Origin: DASYDU01 sp050248495 | GTDB lineage: Bacteria; Planctomycetota; Planctomycetia; Pirellulales; Lacipirellulaceae | Length of the DNA stretch: 64,000 bases | Reading direction: 5' to 3' | NCBI GenBank assembly: GCA_050248495.1 | Contig: JBFWSG010000012.1 | Location: 61,712-125,711, forward strand | Shown: piece by piece, positions 56,160 through 64,000 of the stretch | How positions within the stretch are numbered: the first letter of the stretch is position 1 | Layout: each line of letters begins with the position of its first letter | Program-made: the position numbers and the translations under genes | Notes under the pieces: generated by a model | The model's database searches: none | The model's input: the letters and a program-made list of their open reading frames with translations, nothing else | What the model was told of the DNA's origin: nothing

Positions 56160-56717
56160 CGCATCGATGTAAGTCCTTTGCAATCTAGAAGCGTTTGGTG
56201 ACGTCTTCGAAGATGTCAGGGGTTGTTCGGGGCGTTGGGATCGTTCTCCCGCGTGCTGAAGCACGCTCGCCTGGGGGATATGTGGCGGACTCGTCAAAAA
56301 AAGTAGGAAGCTTCCTACGCCGGTGGATCGAGGCGATCGGCGAGGGCGTGTGACGCCGCTCGCGCGAAGCACTCGATCCTAGTCACTTACCGGAATCAGG
56401 CCCCTCGAGGCCCATTGGCGCGACGTGGTTTCGTTTGAGGACGCAGTCCTGTTCGACTTCCAATCTCAAACAGTTCCTCGAAACCCCGCGTGGGAGAAGG
56501 CTCTCCCGAGACGGTGTTCACGCCGCCGGGTGTTGCGCAACAGCTGCCAGCGGGCTCGTGACTCCAACCGTGCCAGCCTAACAAATGATGTACATAAGTT
56601 CAATCCTCGGTTTCGGCCACCCCTCTTCGGAAGGGGATCAAGGAAGATCACGGCGGACGCTAGAGCCGCACGCGGCGAGGGTCCGCTGTGGAGTAAGATT
56701 AGAGGTTGGACTATGGG
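56160..56717. other. Intergenic region with two small palindromes
   Basis: About 560 bases with no convincing gene. It contains GCGTGCT/AGCACGC (56251-56266, two-base loop) and GTAGGAAGCTTCCTAC (56303-56318), the latter preceded by seven As on the plus strand. Presumably it includes the kinase promoter. Confidence 0.5.
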
Positions 56718-59078
56718 ATGACTTTTTGGGAAAGGGAACTGAAGGCCATGGCGGATGAGCTGCTGAAGCGCGGAGAAACGTCCGCCGACACGAATAGCCG
56801 CTACGATGCGACGCAGATGTACGAGCCGGAGGCGTGCGTCTCGCGGCAGGAATCGGACGTCGCGCTGGCGGCGGTGCTGCTCGAATCGGGAATCGTCAAT
56901 GAGCGCGACATTCAGGCGGCCGTCAGCGATTGGTCGATTCACGGCAGTGTTTCGCTGGCCGAACACTTGGAGAAGCGCGGGCTGCTGACGGCTGCTCAAA
57001 TCGAGGCGCTCAAGCAACGTGCGGCCGGCCGGGTCGATCGCGCGCGGCAGAGCATCGCGGGCGGTTCGCAGGCGCCCGAGGCGGGGCGGAGCATGCTGCT
57101 GGCGACGCTCGAGCGGCTGGATGGATCGGGTCGGGTGGCCAAGCTGCTGGGCGTGACGGTCGCGGCGCGGCACGGCGACCATGACGCACGAGTTCTCGAA
57201 GGCTGCTATGAACTGATCCGCAAGCTCGGGCAAGGGGGCCTGGGCCGGGTGTGGCTGGCGCGGGACGTAAATCTCAATCGACACGTGGCGCTCAAGGAGA
57301 TCAGCCATCCGACGGGTGTGTCGGAGGCGATGATCGAGCGGTTCCGGCATGAGGCGGAGATCACCGGCCGGCTCGATCACCCGAGCATCGTGCCGATCTA
57401 TCAGCTCGGCAAGGACGAATCCTCGGGACGAATGTTCTACGCGATGCGGTTCCTCGGCCGCACGACGCTGCAGGACTCGATCAACGAGTACCACGAACGC
57501 CGGCTGGAAGGGAACGAAGACCCGATGCTGCTGCGGCATTTGCTCAGCGCGTTCGTCAACGTGTGCCACGCGATCGGCCACGCCCATTCGCGCAAAGTGA
57601 TCCACCGCGACCTGAAGCCGGAGAACGTGGTGATCGACAGCTTTGGCCAGGTGATCGTGATCGATTGGGGGCTCGCCAAAGTGATCGACGAGACGTCGGT
57701 CGAGAGCCTGATGGATTCGGTCTCGATCGGCAGCAGCGATCGGACGAACGAAGGGCAGGTGCTGGGAACGCCGCTGTACATGGCGCCGGAGCAGGCGGCG
57801 GGGCGGCTCGATGAGCTCGATCCGCGGACGGACATCTACGGCCTGGGAGCGATTTTGTTTGCGATCGTGACGGGCGCGGCGCCGCATGAGAAGACGCAGA
57901 AGGCATCGGTCGATTCGGGCGTCGGCGCGCGCGGAATGATCAGTGTGATCGCCAGCGGCGAGGTGCCGGCGGCGCGAGACGCCAATGCGGACGTGGACCC
58001 CGCGCTCGATGCGATTTGCCGCAAGGCGATGGCGCGGCGACGGTACGCGCGGTATCAGCGGGCGACCGAGCTGGCGGAGGACGTGCAGCGATGGATGGCG
58101 GGCGAGCCGGTGACGGCGTATGCGGAGAACTCGTGGCAACGGATGAATCGCTGGATCGCTCAGCACCCGCGAATCTGGCAGGCAATTCTGGGCAGCGTGA
58201 TGGTCGTGCTGGTGGCGCTCACGACATTGGCGATGGCGGCGCGGCATAGTTACGTTGCCGAGCGGGATGCGCGCTTCGCGCAAGTGGAAGGCGACGTTCA
58301 CGAAGTCTCGTTGCAGATGCACAGTGCTGCGGACGAACTTGAGAAGGACGCTCGCTTTGTGGCTACGCTGCCTGGAATCCAGGGAATCGCCAACGCGCGG
58401 GCCGGCGTGGCGGGCGATGATGAAAAGCTGTGGCGCGACAGGCTGGAATCGATCTTCGCCGGCATGCTGCGATCGAATCCTGACTATCTGGCAATTTCAT
58501 TTGAGGCGAAAGCAGGCGACGGGGCAGCTGACATCGTGCGGGTGGAGCGCAATCCGGCTGATCCCGCGCTAATCCGCGTCGTGCCGCAGAGCCGCCTGCA
58601 CAAGGCTGAAGCGGATGAGCTGATGTCCAAGGTGGCAAGTCTCGAGCCAGGAGACGTAAAGCTGTCCCTCGAGCCGCGCGCTCGTCACGTAGAGCTGATG
58701 AAAACGGAACGGATGTCCGTGGCTACTCCCGTGTTTAGCGACGAGACGGGTGAGTGTTTTGGAATGGCAGTGATCGAAACGGATATTTCCAAGCGCATCG
58801 AGAATGTTCTGCGGGGTCTGCGGACGTCGCAGAGCGAGTTGTTTGTCGGAGACGGAAGCGGACAGTTATGGGCTTGGGTCGACGCCGAAGCCGGTGTCCA
58901 TGTGGCGAAGGGCGTCGAACAGATTCCCGGACTCCCGCAAGCGGTTGCCGATCGGCTCAAGAAAGTGGGCGAGCCATTTCAAATGCGCGAAGAAGACGAA
59001 TATGTCGCACAGCGGTTCTACGTCGACCCAACAGGGCGCGGGGCAATGATTTTTGCGCGGATGATTGACGAGGAATGA
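56718..59078 (+). CDS. Hanks-type Ser/Thr kinase with extracytoplasmic sensor
   Basis: A 786-residue membrane kinase. A helical N-terminal region (1-160) precedes a protein kinase domain (about 161-465): P-loop KLGQGGLGRVW, catalytic Lys in VALKEI, HRDLKPENV, IDWGLAK (DWG instead of DFG) and GTPLYMAPEQAAG. One membrane helix follows (about 488-510), then an outer domain of about 270 residues that looks like a PAS/Cache-type sensor. Start codons at 56706 (TTG), 56718 and 56748 are all possible; 56718 is a compromise. It converges with the large PEP-CTERM gene. Ligand and targets are unknown. Confidence 0.9.
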   Translation: MTFWERELKAMADELLKRGETSADTNSRYDATQMYEPEACVSRQESDVALAAVLLESGIVNERDIQAAVSDWSIHGSVSLAEHLEKRGLLTAAQIEALKQRAAGRVDRARQSIAGGSQAPEAGRSMLLATLERLDGSGRVAKLLGVTVAARHGDHDARVLEGCYELIRKLGQGGLGRVWLARDVNLNRHVALKEISHPTGVSEAMIERFRHEAEITGRLDHPSIVPIYQLGKDESSGRMFYAMRFLGRTTLQDSINEYHERRLEGNEDPMLLRHLLSAFVNVCHAIGHAHSRKVIHRDLKPENVVIDSFGQVIVIDWGLAKVIDETSVESLMDSVSIGSSDRTNEGQVLGTPLYMAPEQAAGRLDELDPRTDIYGLGAILFAIVTGAAPHEKTQKASVDSGVGARGMISVIASGEVPAARDANADVDPALDAICRKAMARRRYARYQRATELAEDVQRWMAGEPVTAYAENSWQRMNRWIAQHPRIWQAILGSVMVVLVALTTLAMAARHSYVAERDARFAQVEGDVHEVSLQMHSAADELEKDARFVATLPGIQGIANARAGVAGDDEKLWRDRLESIFAGMLRSNPDYLAISFEAKAGDGAADIVRVERNPADPALIRVVPQSRLHKAEADELMSKVASLEPGDVKLSLEPRARHVELMKTERMSVATPVFSDETGECFGMAVIETDISKRIENVLRGLRTSQSELFVGDGSGQLWAWVDAEAGVHVAKGVEQIPGLPQAVADRLKKVGEPFQMREEDEYVAQRFYVDPTGRGAMIFARMIDEE

Positions 59079-59149
59079 GCCCGCGTGAGGAAGATCAGTA
59101 ACAACGCGAGCCAAGTCGCAGGCGGTGGGACAGGGTTGGACAGGGGAGC

Positions 59150-62100
59150 TCAGCGGCGGCGGAGGGTGGCAAGGGAGAGCAGGGCGAGGAGAGATAGCGC
59201 GGTGGGTTCGGGGACGGAAGCGGACGTGGCGGCGGCGCCGGGGGCAGACTGGCCGAAATGTTCGCGCCACGTTTCATACTCTTCCGGTGTGCCGTTGCTG
59301 TCGCGCCAAGCGACGAAGTCGGCGGCATCCACCGTGCCATCGGAGTTGTAATCGCCGTCCGGTGCGCCGGAGAGGACATTCAGATCGAGGTTGTTGGCGT
59401 CGAGCGCGAGGCTCCAATAGAGTCCGTCGGCGAGGCGCGGGAGGGCACGGTAGGCGAAGGCGCCACTCACGCCCTCGGTGGTCGTGAGCAATCGGAACGA
59501 GTCGCCCGCAAGGGGTGAATATCCTGACGGCAGCACGACTTTCAGCAGGCCGCCGAGTTCCGCGGCACCCGAGATGTCGATCGCGGCGTTCGATGCGACG
59601 TTGCTTGCAACCAGGTTGAAACTGAGCGTCGAGCTGTCGGAGAGGACCAGTCCGCCGACGAAGGAGAGATTTCCTCCGGCGGCTTCGATGCGTCCTCGGT
59701 TGATGAATTCCGCGTCTGGCAGCGTTGGCTGGAAGTCGACGACGAGTCTCGAGCCGGCCTCCGCGCGGAGCGTGCCGCGTTGCTGGAAGTCGCGGACAAA
59801 GAGGGTGAGCGTGTGGCCGTTTTCGGCGAGGAAGGTGCCTTGATTGTCGATTGAAATCGGGAGCGGTGCTTGCTGGTACTGGTAGGCCCCGCCGACGTAG
59901 CCATCTCCCTGGCCGCTGCGGATCAGAATCCCAGCGGCAATCGCGAGGCTGGAATCGGCTTGAATCATATTGACCCGCGGGGTGGCTGGATTCCCGGGAT
60001 TGCCGGATGCCGGGCCGAAGCGAATTTCGCCGTTCCCCGCGAGCGCCTGTGGGCCCTGGAAGACCAGGCGGGCATTGTTCAGTTCGAGTGTAGTTTGAGT
60101 GCCGATCGTGACTGTACCACCATCGAATGTGAGACCTTCGCGGACATATGTAGCATTGGCCGATGAGCTTTGGATGATCAACGGCAGAGCAAGCGTGACG
60201 TTTTCGCGGAAGGTGGCATAACCGGCGCTGCCGTAGCCGGACTGGATAACGAGCGGGACGCCTGGATCGCCTTCGATGCGTCCGCCGACGATCCCATTAT
60301 TCCGAACGTGGCTGATTGCCCAGTCGACGCCCGCACGCAGCCGGATGACGCCGCCCGTATTGTTGAGACCTCCGCTGAGCAGCACCAAGCCGTCCGACGG
60401 CGTGATTCGGTCGATGACATCGGCAGGAGTTTGCTGCGTACCAAAGGATCCCAGCACAAGCCGGCCGCCGTCGACAATCACTCGTCCGGTGCCGGTCAGC
60501 GTGCCGGTCACGGTGAGATCTGCGCCTGCCGGAACGCGAGCATCGGCGTTGAGCTCGATGTTTTGGAGGGTGAAGCGGGCCTTGCTGAACGTGTCGACGG
60601 GCACCAGCTCCGCGCCGTCCGAGGAATTGACGATGCCGTTGGACAGCGCGCCGCCGGAAAATGTCCAGCGCTCGCCGGGCTGGGCTCCGAGCGTGATGGC
60701 GCCGCCGGCGAGATTGAGCGAACCCTCGAACACACCGTGGTCGACACGCGTGCCGCCAACGGCCAGGTAGTTTTCGAGGCTCATGGTGCCGGTCGCGAGA
60801 ACTAGCGAATCGGAAATTGAAACTGCGCCGGAGCCGGTGATCGATCCGCCACGATGGAGGATGATGGCGTTTTCCACGTGGAGCGAGCCTTCGTTGATGA
60901 GATTCGCGCGGAGGTTGAGGCGGCCCCCGTTTTCGACGCGCATCGCGCCGAGATTGGTCCAGGGCGCGCTGACGTCGATGGTGCCGTGGGTGTGCGCGGT
61001 GACATCGCCACGAGTCGTGATGGCCCGAGTGTGGGTCACCGTGCCGCCGCCGGCTTCGATCGGGCCGGCGACGTCGAACGCGCCGAGCGTGTCGCCGCTG
61101 GGATGGACGAGACTGAGGAAGCCGGCGTCGGCCTGTAATTTGAGGGTGGCCGGAAGGCTGACCAGGCCGCCACTGGCTTCGATGCGGCCGGAGCTGTTGT
61201 TAGCAGCCTGCGAGATCAGAGCACCGCTGCCGACGAGGGTAGATGCGGGCGTGAGCTGCAGGAAAGTGGTGCCGGAGTCGAAACGGATGTTGGCGTCGTC
61301 GAGAGTGAGATTGCCAACGGGCTTGAGCTTGCTGCCGGCAAAAATGGTGACGTCGTCCTGGAGGGTCACGTCGATGAGCTGCGCCGGGTTGCCAGTGCCC
61401 TTGACCAAGAATCGGCCGCCGTCGGCGGTGTTGACCGTGCCGCCGCTGATGCTGTTTCCTCCCCAGAGAGTCCAGTCGCCGCCGCGGAAGGTCAAGGTCT
61501 GGCCCTCGTTGGACAGGGCCACGTTATACAGCTGGATTTCACCGCCGAGGTTTTCCACGGCGCCGAGATCGCTGAGCCGCCGGATCGAGCCGTTGACGTT
61601 GTTTGAAATGCGAATCGTGCCGCCGGCGTTTGCTCTCAGGAGACTTGCGGTGCCGAAGGTCCAAGCGCTGGCACCGTCGATGCGAAGTTCCCCACCGCTC
61701 TGTGCTTCGAGGAGTCCATGATTGACAAATCCGGAACTGGCATTGATCGTGAAGCCCTGCGAGGCATCGCCACCGGGGATCGCCGTAAACGTGCCCCAAT
61801 TGGTGGCATTGTTCGAAGAGAACTGAGCCCCACGTTGGCCCAGCACCTGAATCCCCGAGCCGATGGTGAGTGAGTTCGGCGTGCAACACGAAAAGCCCCA
61901 CTGTCCCGCGGGTTGATTCAGTTGCACCTGGCCGTCGCCGGTCACTTCCGTGGGGCCGGCGGTGAGCAGGACTCCGTCGACGGCGATCGCCGCGTCGTCG
62001 AGCGAGATGTTGCCGTTCAGGAATCCGTACTCGCCGGCGGGCACCTGCAGCGTGCCGGTGACCGTGGCGGGGACGTCAAAATTAGCCAGGCAGGCACGAG

Positions 62101-62155
62101 CGACGAGGGCACTCGCCAACAGCAAGATGGCCAGCGTCAGGCTGTTTTTCGCCAT
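59150..62155 (-). CDS. Giant beta-helix-like PEP-CTERM protein
   Basis: A 1001-residue secreted protein. ATG 62155 has AGGGGGA upstream and begins a signal peptide ending near ARACLA. The body is composed of many short Gly/Asn/Thr-rich strands such as NGGEIQLYNVALSNEGQTLTF-like (here GGEIQLYNVALSNEG) and GGRLVLGSFGTQQ, typical of right-handed beta-helix adhesins or autotransporter-like proteins. A calcium-loop unit GDYNSDGTVDAADFVAW is at 934-950 and the PEP-CTERM tail VPEPTALSLL at 981 on, ending LRRR. Its function is probably surface adhesion or matrix, but that is inference. Confidence 0.85.
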   Translation of the reverse strand: MAKNSLTLAILLLASALVARACLANFDVPATVTGTLQVPAGEYGFLNGNISLDDAAIAVDGVLLTAGPTEVTGDGQVQLNQPAGQWGFSCCTPNSLTIGSGIQVLGQRGAQFSSNNATNWGTFTAIPGGDASQGFTINASSGFVNHGLLEAQSGGELRIDGASAWTFGTASLLRANAGGTIRISNNVNGSIRRLSDLGAVENLGGEIQLYNVALSNEGQTLTFRGGDWTLWGGNSISGGTVNTADGGRFLVKGTGNPAQLIDVTLQDDVTIFAGSKLKPVGNLTLDDANIRFDSGTTFLQLTPASTLVGSGALISQAANNSSGRIEASGGLVSLPATLKLQADAGFLSLVHPSGDTLGAFDVAGPIEAGGGTVTHTRAITTRGDVTAHTHGTIDVSAPWTNLGAMRVENGGRLNLRANLINEGSLHVENAIILHRGGSITGSGAVSISDSLVLATGTMSLENYLAVGGTRVDHGVFEGSLNLAGGAITLGAQPGERWTFSGGALSNGIVNSSDGAELVPVDTFSKARFTLQNIELNADARVPAGADLTVTGTLTGTGRVIVDGGRLVLGSFGTQQTPADVIDRITPSDGLVLLSGGLNNTGGVIRLRAGVDWAISHVRNNGIVGGRIEGDPGVPLVIQSGYGSAGYATFRENVTLALPLIIQSSSANATYVREGLTFDGGTVTIGTQTTLELNNARLVFQGPQALAGNGEIRFGPASGNPGNPATPRVNMIQADSSLAIAAGILIRSGQGDGYVGGAYQYQQAPLPISIDNQGTFLAENGHTLTLFVRDFQQRGTLRAEAGSRLVVDFQPTLPDAEFINRGRIEAAGGNLSFVGGLVLSDSSTLSFNLVASNVASNAAIDISGAAELGGLLKVVLPSGYSPLAGDSFRLLTTTEGVSGAFAYRALPRLADGLYWSLALDANNLDLNVLSGAPDGDYNSDGTVDAADFVAWRDSNGTPEEYETWREHFGQSAPGAAATSASVPEPTALSLLALLSLATLRRR

Positions 62156-62290
62156 GCCGATTCCCCCTGAGACATCGTGGCCGAGACTGCCCACAAGATT
62201 CTAGCGATTCGGCCGAGTCGTCGCAAATTTCGGCTCAGCCGCGGCGAAGGAGTAGAATTGTGAATATCCTGGGGCGGCAGGGAGCTACAT

Positions 62291-62890
62291 GTGCAAGAGA
62301 ACGTAGTTTTGGATACAGGACTGGCGGTGCTGGTCGGGATCGGGCTGGCGGCGTCGTGCGGGTTTCGCGTGTTTGTGCCGCTCTTGGTGGTGAGCGGGGC
62401 GGCGAATGTCGGATATCTCGACGTGGCGGAGAACGTGCGCTGGCTGGCGTCGCCGATCGCGATGACCGCGTTTGCGGCGGCATCGGTCGTGGAAATCGGG
62501 GCCTACTACGTGCCGTGGCTGGACAACGCGCTGGATGCGATTGCCAGTCCGCTCTCGGTGGCGGCGGGAACGATTCTGTTTGCGGCGAGCGTCGCCGGGC
62601 TTGATCCGTTCTGGCAGTGGTCGCTTGCGATCATCGCCGGTGGCGGATCGGCGGCGGTGGTGCAGGGAGGGACCGTGGCGGGGAGACTGGCGTCGACGGC
62701 GACGACCGGGGGCCTGGCGAATTTTGTCGTGAATACGGTGGAGACGGTGTTCGGAGTCGCGTTTTCGGTGCTGGCGATTGTCGTGCCGGTGGTCGCGGTG
62801 GTGCTGCTCGTGGTTGTGGTCGTCGCGATGTATTGGGTGGGGCGGCGCGTGGTGGGGGCGGTGTTTGGGCGGGGCGATACCACGAAGTGA
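62291..62890 (+). CDS. DUF4126 membrane protein
   Basis: A 199-residue integral membrane protein of the DUF4126 family. It starts at GTG 62291 with GGGAG six bases upstream. Landmarks are GIGLAASCGFRVFVPLLV near the N-terminus, ENVRWLASP, and GGGSAAVVQGGTVAGRLASTATTGG in the middle; several hydrophobic helices complete it. The function is unknown. It is divergent from the large PEP-CTERM gene and stands alone. Confidence 0.9.
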   Translation: MQENVVLDTGLAVLVGIGLAASCGFRVFVPLLVVSGAANVGYLDVAENVRWLASPIAMTAFAAASVVEIGAYYVPWLDNALDAIASPLSVAAGTILFAASVAGLDPFWQWSLAIIAGGGSAAVVQGGTVAGRLASTATTGGLANFVVNTVETVFGVAFSVLAIVVPVVAVVLLVVVVVAMYWVGRRVVGAVFGRGDTTK

Positions 62891-62989
62891 TGCGCCCGTG
62901 CCCGGGGCGGCGCGTCACGTTTAGTTAAACCGCAAGCGTTGACTTAGCGCGTTTCGACAATAGGGACCGAAATCCGCGAAGGGTCGCGA

Positions 62990-64000
62990 CTAGTCCAACT
63001 GCATCGTCGCGGGGTTCCATTTGACGAAGCCTTCGATGGCTTCGTACTCCGCGAGGCCCAGGCGGTCGTAGAGGCGGGCGGTTTCGCGGTTGCGCTGTTC
63101 GGCGCGTTGCCAGAATTCGCGCATGTCCGGCCCGGGGAAGAGGGCCCGGTCCTTTTGCGATTCGTGCTTGAAGATCGCGGCCCGCTTGCGGTCGAGTTCC
63201 GACGGCGAGATGGGCACGGCCATTTCGATCTGGTGGGGAGCCCATTCCTGCCACGCGCCGCGGTAGAGCCAGATTTCGCAATCGCGGTACCAGTCGTCGT
63301 TGGCGCACTCGCGGCAGGCGCGGAGCACCGCGGCAAGGCAGGTGCGATGGGTGCCGTGTGGATCGGAGAGGTCGCCAGCGGCGTAGATCTGGTGCGGCTG
63401 AATGCGTCGCAATAGTTCGACCGTGAGGCGGATGTCTTCCTCGCCGAGCGGCTTCTTTTTGACGCGCCCAGTTTCGTAGAACGGCAAGTCCATGAAATGA
63501 AGCCGTTCGACGGGGATGTGGCAGCAGCGGCCGGCGGCACGAGTCTCGCTGCGGCGGATGAGCGTCTTGATCATCTGCACTTCGGGGCTGTCGACGTGGC
63601 CGGGCTGCTTGTTGCGCAGGAACTCCTCGACGTGGGCTTCGAGCTGGGCGGTCCGCTCAGGCGAGACGTCGAAGTGGCGATTGAACTCGGCCACGAAATC
63701 GGCGAAGCGGATCGCGTCCTCGTCGAAGACGGCGATGTTGCCCGAAGTCTGGTAAGCGACGTGGACCTCATGACCCTGGTCGACGAGGCGGATCAGCGTG
63801 CCGCCCATCGAGATCACGTCGTCGTCCGGATGGGGCGAGAAGACGAGCACGCGCTTCGGGAAGATGTGGTCGTGGGCGGTTGAGCGGTCGCCCGGCTGTT
63901 TGGCGTGGGCGGGCTTGCCGCCGGGCCAGCCGGTGATCGTCGACTGCAGGTGGCGGAAGACTTTGACGTTGATGTTGTAGGCCGGGCCGTGCTCGGCCAG
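62990..64000 (-). CDS. nagB: C-terminal part of a NagB / PIG-L fusion protein
   Basis: The frame is open to the window edge on the minus strand; 337 codons are visible and the N-terminal part lies beyond base 64000. The visible part begins with a connector containing ITGWPGGKP, then a PIG-L (GlcNAc deacetylase-like) domain with SPHPDDDVISMGGT, where the His and two Asp can bind zinc, and later SDPHGTH. This arrangement is known from glucosamine-6-phosphate deaminases carrying a C-terminal PIG-L domain. A start at 63850 would split the domain and is not used. Amino-sugar catabolism is the likely role. Confidence 0.85.
   Translation of the reverse strand: MAEHGPAYNINVKVFRHLQSTITGWPGGKPAHAKQPGDRSTAHDHIFPKRVLVFSPHPDDDVISMGGTLIRLVDQGHEVHVAYQTSGNIAVFDEDAIRFADFVAEFNRHFDVSPERTAQLEAHVEEFLRNKQPGHVDSPEVQMIKTLIRRSETRAAGRCCHIPVERLHFMDLPFYETGRVKKKPLGEEDIRLTVELLRRIQPHQIYAAGDLSDPHGTHRTCLAAVLRACRECANDDWYRDCEIWLYRGAWQEWAPHQIEMAVPISPSELDRKRAAIFKHESQKDRALFPGPDMREFWQRAEQRNRETARLYDRLGLAEYEAIEGFVKWNPATMQLD

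Noticed and set aside
56303..56318. Terminator on the minus strand
   Set aside because: The palindrome has no loop of its own and no minus-strand gene lies upstream of it; only a run of As/Ts makes it look like one.

Overview
The window is GC-rich bacterial DNA that reads as a planctomycete, most likely of the Pirellulales type. The evidence is six secreted proteins with PEP-CTERM sorting tails, a DUF1559 prepilin-like protein, dockerin-like GDYNxDGxVD segments, a Hanks-type kinase with an IDWGLAK motif, a Wza-like exporter beside a lipoprotein with a KPTCWREWP segment, and interspersed inverted repeats. A block of exactly 100 Ns (53661-53760) marks a scaffold gap, so this is a draft or metagenome assembly. 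Naming the lineage is inference from gene content.

Layout. 1-9.5 kb: partial glycerol kinase, a PEP-CTERM peptidoglycan amidase, a glycerophosphodiesterase coupled to a sugar isomerase, a Gfo/Idh/MocA oxidoreductase, and an envelope group (secreted Gln-rich protein, polysaccharide export lipoprotein, unknown lipoprotein, PEP-CTERM protein). 9.5-21.8 kb: a long minus-strand respiratory block, read from right to left. It encodes caa3-type cytochrome oxidase (subunit II with fused cytochrome c, subunit I, subunit III), an internally duplicated membrane protein, a diheme cytochrome c lipoprotein, a Rieske protein, a b6-type cytochrome b with fused cytochrome c, a CtaG-polyferredoxin fusion, a YtkA/FixH-like protein and a ClC antiporter. 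22-30.5 kb: a plus-strand carbohydrate/redox run (GH63-like glucosidase, GlgX, GMC oxidoreductase, SDR, type II NADH dehydrogenase). 30.5-38.4 kb: MaoC-Pta fusion, PPSR-type regulator, MarC protein, malectin-like protein, amidohydrolase, pterin-dependent methyltransferase and a MetF-MetV fusion. 38.7-45.4 kb: XylR-like AraC regulator, two PEP-CTERM proteins, DUF1559 protein and a small lipoprotein. 45.5-56.2 kb: a probable glucuronoxylan utilisation locus (GPH transporter, two GH10 xylanases, GH35-like enzyme, mannonate dehydratase, GH3) ending in pyrF. 56.7-64 kb: Ser/Thr kinase with an extracytoplasmic sensor, a 1001-residue beta-helix-like PEP-CTERM protein, a DUF4126 protein and the C-terminal part of a NagB/PIG-L fusion.

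How the parts fit. The respiratory block supplies a quinol-to-oxygen chain in one place: b6/Rieske/cytochrome c to caa3 oxidase, with candidate copper/assembly factors. The GMC, SDR and NDH-2 genes could feed electrons into it. The xylan locus could generate xylose and glucuronate-derived intermediates and may be controlled by the XylR-like regulator. The least conventional features are the fused assembly factor, the duplicated oxidase-operon membrane protein, the MetF-MetV plus methyltransferase pair, and several families of interspersed inverted repeats, one of which has become part of a reading frame. I saw no CRISPR array, tRNA, rRNA, transposase or phage gene.
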